Of a stretch of 64,000 nt of DNA, positions 32,796 to 43,535 are shown piece after piece (position 1 is the first letter of the stretch; every line of letters starts with the position of its first letter). A program made the position numbers and the translations under genes. Source of the DNA: Linum tenue (taxonomy: Eukaryota > Streptophyta > Magnoliopsida > Malpighiales > Linaceae); NCBI GenBank assembly GCA_946122785.1, contig CAMGYJ010000004.1:12298150-12362149 (forward strand), in the 5' to 3' direction. Below the pieces are notes generated by a model that saw only the letters and a program-made list of their open reading frames with translations, did no database searches and had not been told where the DNA came from.

Positions 32796-33872
32796 GTGCA
32801 GTGCAGGTCATGTAAAAGACTAGGGCACGTTGAAAAGGTCTGCAAAAGCAAGAGCATCAGGGAACAAGTGGTTGTTGCAGAAGTCAATGAACAGAACAAG
32901 CAAGAAGGGATGTTCATGGTTACCTGTTTCACAACTACAAGCAGCAGTGAGGACTGGCTTCTGGATACTGGTTGTACAAATCATATGACCAACAATGAGG
33001 AGTATTTTCTGGATATGGACAAGTCCTACAAGTCTAAAGTAAAGATTGGAAATGGTGATCTTCTATCTGTGGAAGGTGAAGGATTAGTTTCAGTGCAAAC
33101 TGTCTTTGGACTTAAGGTAATCCCTGAAGTTTTATTTGTTCCTGCTCTAGCTAAGAACTTGCTTAGTGTAGGACAAATGCTTGAAAAGGGTTACTCTTTG
33201 GAAATGCAAAACAAGTCATGTGTTGTGTATGATTCAAAGGGAGATAAACTGTTTGATCTCTCTATGATTCAAAGGAGTTTTGCCCTGAAAATGAAAACTG
33301 CCAACCTGACTGTAGTGACTAGAAATGATCAATTTGCCTTGTGGCACAGTATACTAGGTCATTTCAGTCAACATACTATGATTAAAATGGCTCAAGAGGG
33401 TTTGGTAAAGGATTTACCTACTCTTGAGTTGAATGAAGGTGTGTGTGAAATCTGCCAGCTTGGAAAACAACACAGGTTGCCCTTTCCTAAGAAACACACT
33501 TGGAGAGCTCCTGTGAAGCTTGGATTGATTCACACTGATATATGTGGGCCTTTCAAGATGGAATCTTGGGGTGGAAGTAGATATTTCTTGTTATTCATTG
33601 ATGACTTGACAAGATACTACTGGGTCTATTTCCTGAAGAAAAAGTCTGAAGCTCTTCCCAAATTCCAGAAATTTAAGGCTCTAGTTGAAAATCAAAGCAA
33701 TGAAAGGATTAAAACTTTGAGATCTGACAATGGGAAAGAATACACTTCTCTAGCCTTTGAGAAGTTGTTGGCTTCAGAGGGTGTACTTCATCATCTCACA
33801 GTCAGGTATACTCCACAGCAAAATGGAGTAAGGGAAAGAAAGAACATGACAGTTATGGAAATGGCTAGATGA
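32796..33872 (+). pseudogene. Copia second zinc knuckle, protease and integrase core
   Basis: The same frame gives CRSCKRLGHVEKVC, the protease active site LLDTGCTNHMT (Asp at 32964-32966), the pre-integrase zinc region (LWHSILGHFSQHTM, CEICQLGKQ) and the integrase core (HTDICGPF, LRSDNGKEY, QQNGVRERKNMTVMEMAR). A TGA at 33870-33872 ends this part; a CGA would fit. A VRERKN in place of the more usual AERKN is visible near the catalytic glutamate. Confidence 0.92.
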
Positions 33873-34952
33873 CTGTTGTTTGAGAAGAATATTCCTAAGA
33901 AGTTCTGGGTTGAAGCTGTGAACACTTCAGTCTACCTGCTCAATAGGTTAACGACAAGGTCAGTTAAAGGGATGACTCCCTATGAGGCTTGGAATGGATT
34001 CCAACCAAGTCTATTTCATCTCAGGACCTTTGGATCTATGTGTTATTCTCATGTTCCAGCTCCAAAAAGGGACAAACTTGATCACAGGTCTGAAATGGAG
34101 ATTCTAGTAGGCTACAGTACTGAGTCTAAGGCCTAAAGGATCTTCAATCCAACAACTGAGAAGTTCCAATTGAGCAGGGATGTCATTTTTTATGAGAAGG
34201 TCACTCATGATTGGTCATCCCCTCAAAATGAATCTGAAAACATCTATGATCTGGTGACAGTTCAGTTTCAAGATCACCAAGATATAGATGATGAGCCAGA
34301 ACCTCAGGCTGATGAAGACCATGTTCTTGAGAAAGATCAACCTTAGGATTTGGAGTCTGAAGAAGATGATCAGAGTGATCATGATAACTATGATCACACG
34401 CCTGTAAGAGGCATGAGAACAGTGGCCAATGTGTATGAAAGATGCAACATGGCCATGGAAGAACCTGAGTCTGTTCAGAAAGCTCTGAAGCATGAAGGCT
34501 GGAACTCACCCATGCAAGAAGAATGCAGAATGATTGACAAAAATGAAACCTGGATTCCAGTTAAAAGGCCTGTTGGAAGAAAAGTGATAGGAACTAAATG
34601 GGTTTACAGGATTAAATTAAACTCAGATGGTTCATTCAACAAGTTCAAAGCAAGAGTTGTGGTTAATGGGTATGCTCAGCAGTCTGGGATTGACTATGGT
34701 GGAACTTTTGCACCAGTGGCAAGGCTAGATACCATAAGACTCCTACTGGCTATTGCTGCTCAGAAGAACTGGAAAGTGCATCAGCTAGATGTGAAATCTG
34801 CTTTTCTGAATGGCTATTTGCAGGAGGAGATATATGTTGAGCAGCCTGAAGGCTTTGAGATTCCAGGGAAAGAAGATCATGTCTACCTACTGAAGAAAGC
34901 TCTCTATGGACTAAAACAAGCTCCAAGAGCCTGGTATTCCAGAAGTTTATGA
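33873..34952 (+). pseudogene. Copia integrase C-terminus and RT N-terminal half
   Basis: In frame after the TGA: KKFWVEAVNTSVYLLNRL, FGSMCYSHVPAPKRDKLD, a TAA at 34134-34136, an acidic stretch with a TAG at 34344-34346, then the RT start GTKWVYRIKLNSDGS, FAPVARLDTIRLLLAIA, QLDVKSAFLNGYLQEEIYV and LKKALYGLKQAPRAWYS. A one-base slip near 34945 gives TGA at 34950-34952. Confidence 0.92.
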
Positions 34953-36081
34953 TTATCTTGTGAGATTGGGGTTTGCTAAGAGTCCAAGTGAACCAACCCT
35001 CTATGTGAGAACTGATGAGGTTGGAACTGTGATGATTTCTCTGTATGTGGATGATCATCTGATCACAGGAAGCAATGTGAAGCAGATAGAAGGCTTCAAA
35101 ACCAGCATGATGAATGAATTTGAGATGACTGATTTGGGTTTGATGACTTACTTTCTTGGCATTCAAGTTGAGCAGACTGAGAAAGGCATTTTCATATGCC
35201 AGAAGAAGTATGCAAATGAAGTTTTTAAAAGGTTTGGAATGGAGAATGCCAAGGCTGTTGCTACACCACTTCCAGTGAGAATTCAATTGACAAAAGAAGA
35301 TGGATCAGGTTCATTTGAACCTAAGGTCTACAGGAGTTTGATTGGAAGCCTGTTGTATCTTTTTGCAACCAGACCAGACATAATGTTTGCCTCTGGTTTG
35401 CTAGCAAGGTTTATGCAATCTCCAACTCAAATCCACTACAACACAGCTAAAAGAATTCTAAGGTACATCAAAGGTACCACTGATCTTGGTCTGAAGTTTG
35501 AAGAAGGTAAGGAAGTGTGTTTGGAGGGTTTCTGTGACAATGATTGGGCAGGATCTTCTGAAGACATGAAAAGCACCTTTGGCTTTGCCTTCTCACCGGG
35601 ATCTACAATCTTTTGCTGGAGTTCAAAGAAACAAAGCATTGTAGCTCAGTCAACTGCTGAAGCTGAGTACATTGTTGGTTCAGAAGCTGTCAACCATGTT
35701 GTTTGGTTGAGAAAAATCATGGCAGATTTGGGTTTTGAGCAAACTAAACCAACTGTCATTTGGTGTGATAATCAGTCTGCTGTGGCCATGACTAAATATC
35801 CAGTGTTCTATGGAAGAACTAAGAACATTAAAATCAAGTATCATGTGCTTAGAGATGCTGAAACAGAAGGATTGATCTCTATGAAACACTGCTCTACACA
35901 AGACCAGTCTGCTGACATTTTTACCAAGTCACTGAACAAACTAAGGTTTGAAGATTTGAAAATCATGATTGGAATGGTCAGTGGCATTGGCAAGGAGGAG
36001 TATTGCAATATGTCACTAGGTGGTTCCCTCTCAACCTATCTGTGCCTTGGAGCACAAGAAATGAAGAGTGCTGCTGGATAA
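34953..36081 (+). pseudogene. Copia RT catalytic half and RNase H, ending in the 3' LTR
   Basis: The frame after the slip reads ISLYVDDHLITGSN with intact catalytic YVDD (35044-35055), YFLGIQVEQTEKGIF, the connection region (SLLYLFATRPDIMFA) and RNase H (GFCDNDWAGSSEDMKST, STAEAEYIVG, WCDNQSAV, QDQSADIFTKSL). Open over 373 codons and stopping at 36081, 81 bp into the 3' LTR, so the last residues are LTR-encoded. This is the best-preserved piece of the element. Confidence 0.93.
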
Positions 36082-36541
36082 ACAGAGAAAGCTTGCAGGA
36101 AAGAGATGAAGATGAAGATGGAACTAGCTGGAAGATGTTTTGGACTGTCTGCAACTTTGGATTGAACCTAAGGATATTGAGGGACCACTGTGAAGGGCAT
36201 GTTTGCCAATGCCTCTTCTTGTTTTGTTTCTGGGGAACATTGAAAGTGACTCTTGTACTTGGTTTTGTCTTTAAGCTTTTGTTTGTTTGTTTTAGTAGTT
36301 GCAGATCAACCTAGGGTTTGTTGTTGAGCCTTTAAAAGGTTGCTGCCTCTTCCTTTTGGTGTAATGTGTGAGAACAGATCGAAAAACGAAATGGAAAAGT
36401 GGATCTGATGCACTGAAGCTCAGCCACTATTTGTGTTCAAAAACTGTTCTTCTACAATTATGTTTTTTCTGATTTACACTGTTACATTGCATTTCTGCAG
36501 TTTGTGTTGCTGGAAATTACAAACATTGTGTATAAACTACA
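36001..36541 (+). repeat. 3' LTR of the Copia element (541 bp)
   Basis: Begins TATTGCAATATG (TG changed to TA compared with the 5' LTR) and ends ATAAACTACA before the cagac duplication. The altered first dinucleotide would impair integration of any new copy. Confidence 0.93.
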
Positions 36542-36775
36542 CAGACACTCGCAGAGGCCAGAGCCGACACGATGAGGGTCAAATTCTACAACGCCCATCT
36601 CGCCAGCGTTCGCCAGGCGATAAGTGAGAAGGAAGTGAAGGTGAAAGGGTTCTTCGCGTGGTCGTACGCAGACAACTACGAATGGAGCGACGGGTACTCT
36701 GGTCCGGTTCGGGCTCTACTACATCAAATACATGGACGCAAGGCACTCCGCCTCCCAGCAGCTAATGTGTAATAT

Positions 36776-37985
36776 ATATCCGTCTCGTCGAGGGATTAAT
36801 AATTAAGTACGAAGAATAAAAAGGATCCGATCAGAGTGTCACTAAACTGATCATGATTGTGATGAATACATGCAGCGCATAAGACATGAGTCATGAGGAT
36901 AAGCAGGTGGCCTTCTGATCTGATTGGTCGTTTTATTATCAGGGTATTATTGTCTTTTCCATTTTTCTTTCCTGTCTTGTTCGGTAAACGACGACGTACG
37001 GTTGATATGTTGTACTGTGTACTGCTGGCTAGCAACTAGCAAGCCTCTATTATCTAGTCTAGATCTAGATAATAAATAAAAGCCGAATGATGAAAACTGT
37101 TGCTCCATTTCAAATTTCCTGCAACGAGAGTGATTATAGGAAGGATATTTTGGTCTTCACAATTGCTTATTTTCTTATTTATTTATTCATAAAAAAGGCA
37201 TGCACTGGGATTTGAACCTTGGTCTCTTTAAAGGCAAGCAAGAATCATAACCAATCACACTAAGTATATTTGTTGTATCTATTTAAATTCAAACATACAC
37301 GAACCTAAATTATGAAAATCATATGACTTTTTTAACGATTAGTTGGCCACTGAATCTCCCGTAAGTACTTATTTGGTGTTTTAATACTTTGATTATTTTA
37401 GTTAAAGTTTAATACTTAATTTAAATTTCTATCTATTTTATAAATATACAATAACCCTAAAATTGCAGCCCAAATATCACTGGTTCGAATATTGCATATC
37501 GAATTGCAATATTAAACATGTAGAAGCAATATCGACTTCTTAAATTAATATTATTTTTCAGAATTACTATGGAGAAATTATATCTTTGTGCAAACTATAT
37601 GAGACTGGTTCTTTTAATGTTTTAGTCGGGATAACCGCTACATTTTAAACTTCTTCATAATCTGACATGATTGGATCCAATGATCATTATACAAGATTGT
37701 GTTTAATAGGGTGGCTCATTTCACCACTTTTTGGCGTGTTAATGAATTTATAGGACAATGACAGGTCTACATCTACACTCATCACAATCTACACATCATA
37801 TAAATGTGAAATGTGAAATGAGAAAAGAGGGATTCCATTTCAAATTTGATGCGTACAGAGCAATTTTTTAGGGGTAAATTTAGAAGATGCCAGTGCGGTC
37901 GGTCTGTTGAGCACGAAAGTAAAAATATGTTTTCATTTAAACGGGCCCAAACTGTTATTTGGCCCACTAATCGTGCACCCATCGC
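36776..37985. other. GH1 3' flank and non-genic AT-rich sequence
   Basis: No gene or element boundary recognised. The segment at 37195-37260 (GGGATTTGAACCTTGGTCTC) resembles the tRNA-like words found in many plant repeats but has no paired promoter boxes. The GH1 downstream untranslated region is presumably within the first few hundred bases. Confidence 0.5.
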
Positions 37986-38833
37986 CAATGCAGTCAAATT
38001 CGGGAATTGATCGTAAAATCGTAGGATTTTAGGATTTTACTTAGGGATTCCGATCTTGATTTTACTATAAAATCGGTGGACCTTAAAATCGTTTAAAATC
38101 GTGACTAAAATCGTTAAAATCGTAAAATAGTACCAAAATCGGGATTTTGATCGTAAGAGAACAAAATAGGTGGTTTGAGCCAATTTAAAATAAGTATAAC
38201 TGTTTCAGCGGAAAGGGCAATGGAATCTTCTCAGATATTTTTCTATTAGAAAAATATTCAAAAATAATAAAAATAACCAAATTAGGGTTCGGTTAATCTC
38301 TTTCCCTTCACCCCATTTAACTTATTGGTAAAACACCTGTCCTAATATTGTAAGTATGTAAGAACTAACATCATTATTAACTAATTAATTTATTAATGAA
38401 TATATTTGTACCAAGCCACTAACATTACTTATTTTATTGGAGTTCAATTATTTTTAGTTTTAAATCATACTTAGTAGACGATGTCGAAATATTACTTTGA
38501 GTTAAACAACCTAGACATAACATGAAAATAAGAGCCAAACCCATGAACTATATCCCTTCATCATGAATTATTTTGAGTTACACATTAAATAACAATTAAA
38601 ATAGTGATTTTGGAACATTAATCTTGAGAATTATCTTATGAAAAAAAAAATCTTCTGAATTATCATTTTAAATGCTATGTGTCTTTGTGATATTAATAAT
38701 TTACCTTATTAATATTCTTATATGCTATGTTCTATATGGTACTTAAAATCCTACGATTTTACGATTCGATTATACGATTTTGATTTTACCCCAGTTTTCG
38801 ATTTTAGGTAAAATCTCGATTTTAACTGTTTTG
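37986..38833. mobile_element. hAT-like MITE (848 bp) rich in AAAATCG words
   Basis: An 8-bp duplication CCCATCGC (37978-37985 and 38834-38841) brackets imperfect inverted ends CAATGCAGTCAAATTCG / CAAAACAGTTAAAATCG (reverse complement of the right end). The subterminal 150 bp on each side repeat AAAATCG / CGATTTT many times. There is no coding content. The TSD length supports hAT; the ends differ from the TAGGG-type hAT elements in this window. Confidence 0.8.
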
Positions 38834-38849
38834 CCCATCGCAGCCTCTC

Positions 38850-41800
38850 CAAATCTTCCTATTCTACTCGCCGGGTCATCTCCTCCACTACAAAATATCT
38901 CCTCATGTACTCAAAGTTCTCACTGAAACCTAATATCTACAACTTAGGCGCAGAGGGAGCAACCGATGGATTGTAGCAACCCCCACTATTTTGATAGCTA
39001 ATCAAGAAGAGCGCGTTTGTTTAGTTGTATGGTGATTCACTTAATTAACAATTTTTATTCCGTTGACAGCCTCCTCTCCGCAATTGTATTGTGTTCACGA
39101 AGATCTGAAGGCGCAAGTGCAACAGGTCCAGGGGTAAACAATATGTATAAAGCGTTGGCCAAATTGAATTGAGTCATTCTACTTGGAATATGAAGATTTT
39201 TGCTTAATTGCTTTGGTTCGTGATGCAACTATGTTATGTTTGAAGGTAAACCAACGCAAACAACAGCACAGCTCCAGGGCTATTCTGCACATTAGGTAGT
39301 TGGGGCATTGATTGATAATTATTTGGGATTATTCCTACAAGTACATAATTTGGAACGTGCCTTTATATTGCATTGATTAATAGTTGTTTGAGATTTTTCA
39401 AATGAGTGATTTGACATGTTAAACTCTCTTATTTTTGAAAATGGAGTTCTACTTGGAATATGAAGATTTTTGCTTAATTGCTTTGGTTCGTGATGCAACT
39501 ATGTTATGTTTGAAGGTAAACCAACGCAAACAACAGCACAGCTCCAGGGCTATTCTGCACATTAGGTAGTTGGGGCATTGATTGATAATTATTTGGGATT
39601 ATTCCTACAAGTACATAATTTGGAACGTGCCTTTATATTGCATTGATTAATAGTTGTTTGAGATTTTTCAAATGAGTGATTTGACATGTTAAACTCTCTT
39701 ATTTTTGAAAATGGAGTCTTCGAAGTGGAATATGAAGATTTTGGATTAAGCTTGGTTTCGTAACGCCCTTATGGGTGTTTATTCTCTAAAATGCAGCTGT
39801 CTTTCAAAGTGCCCGTTGCAAATGGCAAGTCAGGATACAACGATGGTACCGGTACACGTTTATATCATTAGTAGGTAGCAGATTGTGTCCATTCTACTAT
39901 ATCATTTAGCTAAATACTTAGTTGTTCTTTTCAACTAAAAATTATGCTTAAATGCTGTGATTGGCCTCAGAAATGTATGTCTTTGCATTAACTGTTAATG
40001 ATTGTGAGTTTTGGTTTAATGGTGAAAAGTCCATTTATTTAGAAGTCTAAATTGGGCAAACCTATTGGACAATAGGAATGCCATACATTAGTGTCGTGGG
40101 AGGTTTGTTTGATGTCTTAGGGTGTTAGATTTTTAAGAAGGTTGTTTGTTGTGGCAGAGAGTCCCTAAAGCTAGCGAGGTATTCCTATGTGGGCTTTTTC
40201 TTTGTTTTACTTTTTCTCGCCTTTTTTCTTATCTCTTTTTCTATTTTTGGTTGTTGTGTGCTACCTTCAGTTGCTACGTCTTCATTTGTTAACCATCTAT
40301 ACTTTTCTTATTCAGTGCCTAAAAATCATATATACTCGATTGCATAGTAGTTACTAATAGATACATTTATACCAATAGAGAGATTTTAAGTTTTATCAGT
40401 TGTTAGTTTTAATATTTACTTACATTGGTTGTTTATGTAGTTTTCTTTGTAATATTTCTCATTATACAACTAATTACTATGGCTACGTAGTTGTATAAGT
40501 GGGGGGTGGACATGATAGTTCTTAGAAGCATCAATACTTGAAGGTTATTATAATGACCAAATTCTAAAGTTATGGTTTGCCTTCAACTTGCTTGGAGCAT
40601 TTCAATTATGCATCAATTGTTCTCTCCGTGTAGTTAACTCTCAGACAAATCGAAAATCTTGCTGATATGTGCTTGATTGTAGTTAAATTTAGGGTTCTAC
40701 TGCATTGTTGCTTTACTCTTTTTTCGTGGTTGTGTCTGCTTCAAAAAATTTAGTTTGATTTTAGAAAATTTTGCTTCTGCAGTCCTGTCTTGCCACCAAC
40801 GCGTTCAATAGATGGAGACGGGAGAGGCGAAGGCTATTTTTGTGTTGTTGTTGCTGGTTTAGGGATCGGTTTGTGAAGAAGAGGGAGAAGAGAGGGGGAA
40901 AGGGAAATGCAGGAGAGGGGGATAACTCTTTTCTCCGACAAAAATGGAGTGAAGAAAGGAATTATGATCAGTAAGAATATGGTTATCTTACATAACGGTC
41001 TCTATTCTGTTTGAATTGAGCTTGAGAGGCAGTGATAAGGACGAGCTGCAACCAATTCATAGTGAGAAGAGAGCTATGAACTGTGATCATGTCTTATTTC
41101 AAGTTAGAAGGTAGTTTCAGTATAAGGATTATTTAATTTGACAAGTTGTTTCGTCCATGATTCTTGGTAGTTTCAGTGCCATTCTAGCCAATGTTTAGTC
41201 TGTAATTTTTTAGAATTGATGTGCGAGTAATGACTTTCACTTAGCTTCAACTATTATGTGTGTATTTATTGGCATGTGATAGAATTCTCTTTTCCTTTTC
41301 ATTGAATTCATTTTCATACTCTAATTGTATTATTTGTACATATGCAAATCATGCTCGAGATGGCAACTCGCTGATATGGCTGGTGCAAGGAATGAAGCCA
41401 TCATTAGAATTCAGACCGACAACGGGGAGGGATGCCCAGGACTAATTCAATGATGATTGATGATGGTATAATAAAAACTAGTCTGCATCAGCATCAATTT
41501 CTAGGCCTAAGTAAAGGTATTCAACCCAGAACTCTGCTTAGCGCTAAAAATTGCCCTCACCCAACATTGATCTTGTTTGACCCACTTCTGAAGAGTCAAG
41601 ATATATGACTAATCCTCCCCGTTCGTATTTTCTTATTGACTCTTTCTGACCCTGTAGGTTGGGGCGGGTCGGGAAGAATTGGATTAGTGGGTCGGTCCTA
41701 ATCAAGTGGAATCCCAATCCCTTCACTCTCACTTGCTTTCTCTTCCATTCCACAAGTGGGTAACATACAGTAATCCGGCCAACGGGACGGGTAATAAGCT

Positions 41801-41972
41801 AGTTAAATAAATTATGGTTCGTGAATCCGTGATTAATTAGTACTTATTCACAGTACTCTTGACTCTTCAGTACGGTGTACTGTAGCGCAAACCCTAGCTA
41901 GCTAGCCAGATTGAGAGTGGTATAAATCTTCTCCCAACAACTTAAGTTATGAATATCAACTGGTTTTTTATA
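38850..41972 (+). ncRNA. Possible spliced non-coding transcript or decayed gene
   Basis: No protein frame of note, but there are GC-richer short segments bounded by splice-like signals on the plus strand: 39066-39133 (ending ..CCAGG|GTAAAC), 39241-39295 (AAG|GTAAACC region), 39794-39847 (TGCAG|CTG .. GATG|GTACC) and 40782-40975 (TTCTGCAG|TCC, then a purine-rich frame KREKRGGKGNAGEG). This could be a decayed gene or a long non-coding RNA. The evidence is compositional only. Confidence 0.2.
39177..39716 (+). repeat. Identical 270-bp tandem duplication
   Basis: Positions 39177-39446 and 39447-39716 read identically from TTCTACTTGG to AAAATGGAG; I saw no mismatch. The unit contains the splice-like GAAGGTAAACCAACG segment. 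Identity means the duplication is very recent or an assembly artefact. Confidence 0.92.
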
Positions 41973-42701
41973 GGGTTAATACCTTATTTTGGCCTGAACT
42001 ATGACCATAATCAACTTTGGCCCGTGGTATCTGAAATTAACATCCTGACCTCAACTATGCAGCATATAGACTCAATTGGCCAGACACATAGTTTGATCGT
42101 CAATTTGGACGGTCAACTCCGTTGACCGTTAGTCAACACGCCATGTCATTGCCTAGTCAGCCTAAAAATCATTAAAAAATTATTTATTATCAAATTAACC
42201 AAAAATAAATTATAAAAAACATAAAATAAATTTATTTTATTTCTTTTTTGGATAATTTGAAAATAATAAATTTATAAATTAACCAAAAATTATCAAATTA
42301 TTCTATATTTTTAAAACTTCCCAAACAAATATAATTTATATAATAATTTTTAAAATTTTAAAATTTAATTTGATAATTTTGGTTAATTTATAAAATTTAT
42401 CATTTTCAAATATCTCAAAAAAAATTATTTTATATTTTGGTTAATTGGAAAATGATAAATAATAGAAATTAGAAAAATAATTTGAATTTATATTTTTTAA
42501 TGATTTATATGCTAACTAGGCATTGACATGGCATGTTGACTAACGGTCAACAGAGTTGACCATCCAAATTGACGGTCAAACTATGTGTCGGGCCAATTGA
42601 GTCTATATGCTGCATAGTTGAGGCCAGGATGTTAATTTCTGAAACCACGGGCCAAAGTTGATTATATGGTCATTGTTCGGGCCAAAATAAGGTATTAACC
42701 C
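41973..42701. mobile_element. MULE-type MITE with long inverted repeats (729 bp)
   Basis: Ends GGGTTAATACCTTATTTTGG and its reverse complement, with arms of roughly 200 bp, and a 9-bp duplication TTTTTTATA (41964-41972 and 42702-42710). The middle is pure AT-rich sequence without genes. The long arms and 9-bp target fit Mutator-like foldback elements. The first bases GGGTTAAT are shared with the Pack-MULE at 10091, but the arms are otherwise different. Confidence 0.92.
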
Positions 42702-42869
42702 TTTTTTATATGGTATCAGATCTGATTTGATCAAGTGGTCGTGTATGTTCGAATCTCGACGACCTACAATATTAACAGTTGATAAAAGCACAAGGTATGG
42801 TGGGTCTGTGCAAATTTCAAGCCCGTAAGTTGCCTTTCGTTTGAGTGGCGTGTAAGAGAGTGATATATA

Positions 42870-43256
42870 CAGTGGCGGAGCTACTTGGGAGGTACCCGGA
42901 TTAGTCCGGGCCCCTAAGACCTTAAGGATATTTAGATAAAATTTGAATAAGTAGGACTCGGCCAGAACATTAGTTCATACAATTATCATGTAGTCTACTT
43001 GTAGCTAATCTAATTTTTAGCCTGGAGCACCCAGGTTCAATTCACGACTACCTCACATTTTTCTTTGTTTTGAGTGATTTCAATGATTTTTAGACTATAT
43101 TTGAAATAAAGGTAGCAAAATATTTAGTTGAGATGCTATTTTGAGTGATTTTTCAATGATTTCAAAGAACATTGTATACTTTTAAATAATTATTTTATTT
43201 TATTTACATTTAATTATTTTCGGCCCACCCGTGTAGAAATTTTGGCTCCGCCCCTG
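42870..43256. mobile_element. hAT MITE (387 bp)
   Basis: Inverted ends CAGTGGCGGAGC and CAGGGGCGGAGCC (reverse complement of the right end), a classical plant hAT terminus, with 8-bp duplications GATATATA / AATATATA (one mismatch) at 42862-42869 and 43257-43264. Confidence 0.88.
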
Positions 43257-43334
43257 AATATATAAGATTCATAATAATTTTCTCTCAATAACTCGAATTA
43301 TTGGGATGAACTGATTTATTACAATATCGACAGT

Positions 43335-43535
43335 AGGGGTGGCAACCGGTCGGTTTCGGTTTAACCGAAAATCGAAAATTCGGTTATCGGTCAAACCGAA
43401 ACACCCCACACGGATACCGACCACCGACCGCGAGATAGCCACGGCTAACCGCCCACCGACCGGTCGGTTATCGGTTTGTGGTTCGGTTAGCCGTGATAAC
43501 CGACTTATGGCTGTCGCCGACAATAAATGCATATA
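43335..43535. mobile_element. hAT-like terminus (partial)
   Basis: TAGGGGTGGCAACCGG followed by repeated ACCGG / CGGTTT / AACCGA words, the subterminal style of the element at 28822. No matching right end was found nearby, so it is a one-ended remnant or its other end is too diverged. Confidence 0.55.

Larger units (their letters stand above)
31294..36541 (+). mobile_element. Copia retrotransposon (5.2 kb) in the last GH1 exon
   Basis: Flanked by exact cagac duplications (31289-31293, 36542-36546). It has LTRs of 549 and 541 bp, an initiator tRNA-Met primer site, one gag-pol frame in Copia order (gag, protease, integrase, RT, RNase H) and a purine-rich tract GGCAAGGAGGAG before the 3' LTR. 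The LTRs differ by a 9-bp gap, a 1-bp gap and scattered substitutions, a few percent by eye. Four in-frame stops and one frameshift inactivate it. It is the same orientation as the GH1 pseudogene. Confidence 0.95.
28770..36775 (+). pseudogene. Beta-glucosidase (glycoside hydrolase family 1), 3' half, broken by a hAT and a Copia element
   Basis: Exon pieces: 28770-28821 plus 30360-30520 ([42 protein letters not shown]); 30617-30913 (AQRALDFMYGWYMDPITFG, then DYLGLNYYT); 31012-31142 ([37 protein letters not shown]); 31263-31293 plus 36547-36775 (GMGTQDDPKQT, FYNAHLASVRQAI, VKGFFAWSYADNYEWSDGY). GH1 enzymes hydrolyse beta-glucosides; both catalytic glutamates (TLNEP at 28795-28797 and ITEN at 31136-31138) are kept. 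Lesions: exon-interrupting transposons, about ten residues lost with a frame change near 30790, short deletions near 31058 and 36707, and no 5' half within the window. Splice sites are canonical. Confidence 0.9.

Noticed and set aside
37195..37265. tRNA gene suggested by GGGATTTGAACC
   Set aside because: No matching acceptor, D or anticodon stems can be drawn around it; the motif is a common repeat word.
42711..42790. SINE with pol III boxes (AAGTGG and GTTCGAATC)
   Set aside because: The two boxes are only about 14 bases apart, too close for a type 2 pol III promoter, and there is no tail or target duplication.
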